Positions 63,480 through 64,000 of a DNA stretch of 64,000 nt are shown here, piece after piece. The translations under genes and the position numbers were made by a program. The notes below the pieces were generated by a model that was not told where the DNA came from, did no database searches, and saw only the letters and a program-made list of their open reading frames with translations. The DNA is taken from positions 360,183 to 424,182 of the forward strand of contig VWYX01000395.1 in NCBI GenBank assembly GCA_013396525.1. The letters run 5' to 3'. The stretch comes from Chaetorhynchus papuensis (lineage: Eukaryota > Chordata > Aves > Passeriformes > Rhipiduridae). Within the stretch, counting starts at the first letter, position 1, and each line of letters starts with the position of its first letter.

Positions 63480-63620
63480 TTAAGCTAATAATTAATCAGA
63501 GATGACAAGGGACTAATAACTGTATTGATTTAATTAGGACTTCTTTTCCAGCTCTGTAACTTGCAGTCATGCACATCATTGACTTAATATTTTAATTTGC
63601 CGTAATAACTTATTAATTTC
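63480..63620. other. Homeodomain-motif-rich block, possible conserved element
   Basis: A cluster of TAAT/ATTA words (TAATAATTAATC, TTTAATTAGG, TTAATATTTTAATTTG, TTATTAATTT) lies in otherwise complex sequence. This texture is common in conserved non-coding enhancers of developmental genes. Conservation cannot be judged from one sequence. Confidence 0.2.
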
Positions 63621-64000
63621 TGGGGTGAGCGCGCACACGGCCGGGGCAGTGGCTCTGACTTTGTGCCGGACTGCAGACATGTGCCACGGGAAGCATTCCT
63701 CGTCCTGCCCCAGGCTGACAGCAAGCAGGGCAGCTTGGCAGTCACTGGGAGCTCTGACAGGGTGTCGAGGTGGTGGGAAACGGTGCATTGTGCAGTCAGG
63801 TGTGGTGGATGTGCTGGGAAGGTGGTGTGGAGCTCTGGGGCCACATGCTGAGGTTGCACGGGTGCGTGACATGAATTACGGGGGGAAAGCAACGTGCCAA
63901 AACAGGAGGCAGGCAGCAGAGTAGCCCTGGGAAGTGTTCATTGGCATCGGGAAAGGAAAAATGTCCCTTTTGACTCGAATTGCACCCTTTGGGTTCTGGC
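63621..64000. other. Non-coding stretch at right edge
   Basis: GC-richer DNA with overlapping chance frames on both strands (98-102 codons). No exon with a suitable acceptor and phase was recognised before the window ends. Confidence 0.45.

Noticed and set aside
1..64000. CRISPR arrays, operons, rRNA, phage or plasmid features
   Set aside because: No regularly spaced repeats, no tandem coding genes and no recognisable prokaryotic or rRNA sequence. The texture is that of vertebrate intergenic DNA.

Overview
This window looks like vertebrate nuclear DNA, most likely from a bird and quite possibly a songbird. It has long AT-leaning stretches with no sustained coding, sparse interspersed repeats, and one sharp CpG island. 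A CR1-type LINE end sits near 8.05 kb, with the diagnostic octamer tail (ATTCTATG x3). At 1.05-1.37 kb there is a decayed fragment that I recognise as a common avian LTR-retrotransposon sequence. The taxon call is an inference from repeat type, not from any protein match. There are no operons, CRISPR arrays, rRNA genes or other prokaryotic features, and I found no convincing tRNA.

Layout. 0-60 kb is gene-poor. It holds a possible poly(A) site at the left edge (about 18-56), the ERV fragment (1.05-1.37 kb), the CR1 tail (8.03-8.08 kb), a possible LTR (9.12-9.43 kb), two good CTCF-like motifs (18.3 and 23.5 kb, divergent) and a C17 tract (19.4 kb). A 51-nt poly(T) tract with a properly spaced reverse-strand AATAAA (22.55-22.64 kb) marks a likely retroposed transcript. 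A clear 441-bp solo LTR lies at 51.74-52.18 kb and a second LTR-like block at 53.8-54.3 kb. A few short blocks have exon-like character: 34.9 kb +, 43.4 kb +, 53.24-53.30 kb - and 58.07-58.29 kb +. The 53.2-kb block, a 66-nt acidic open exon with a tandem-AG acceptor and a GTGAGG donor, is the best of these.

60.4-61.1 kb is a CpG island with GC boxes, a TATA-like box and a first AUG in good context. It opens a short reading frame of 19 codons plus 1 nt that runs into a consensus GTAAGT donor. I read this as the promoter and first coding exon of a plus-strand gene that continues to the right of the window. I do not recognise the protein from these residues.

How the parts fit. The simplest picture is the 5' end of one large gene at the right with a long upstream intergenic region to its left. 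The minus-strand exon candidate at 53.2 kb could belong to a different gene, possibly one sharing the CpG island in divergent orientation; this is inference only. No novel multi-gene system is visible. The best leads are the unidentified first exon and promoter, the minus-strand mini-exon and the poly(A)-tailed insertion.
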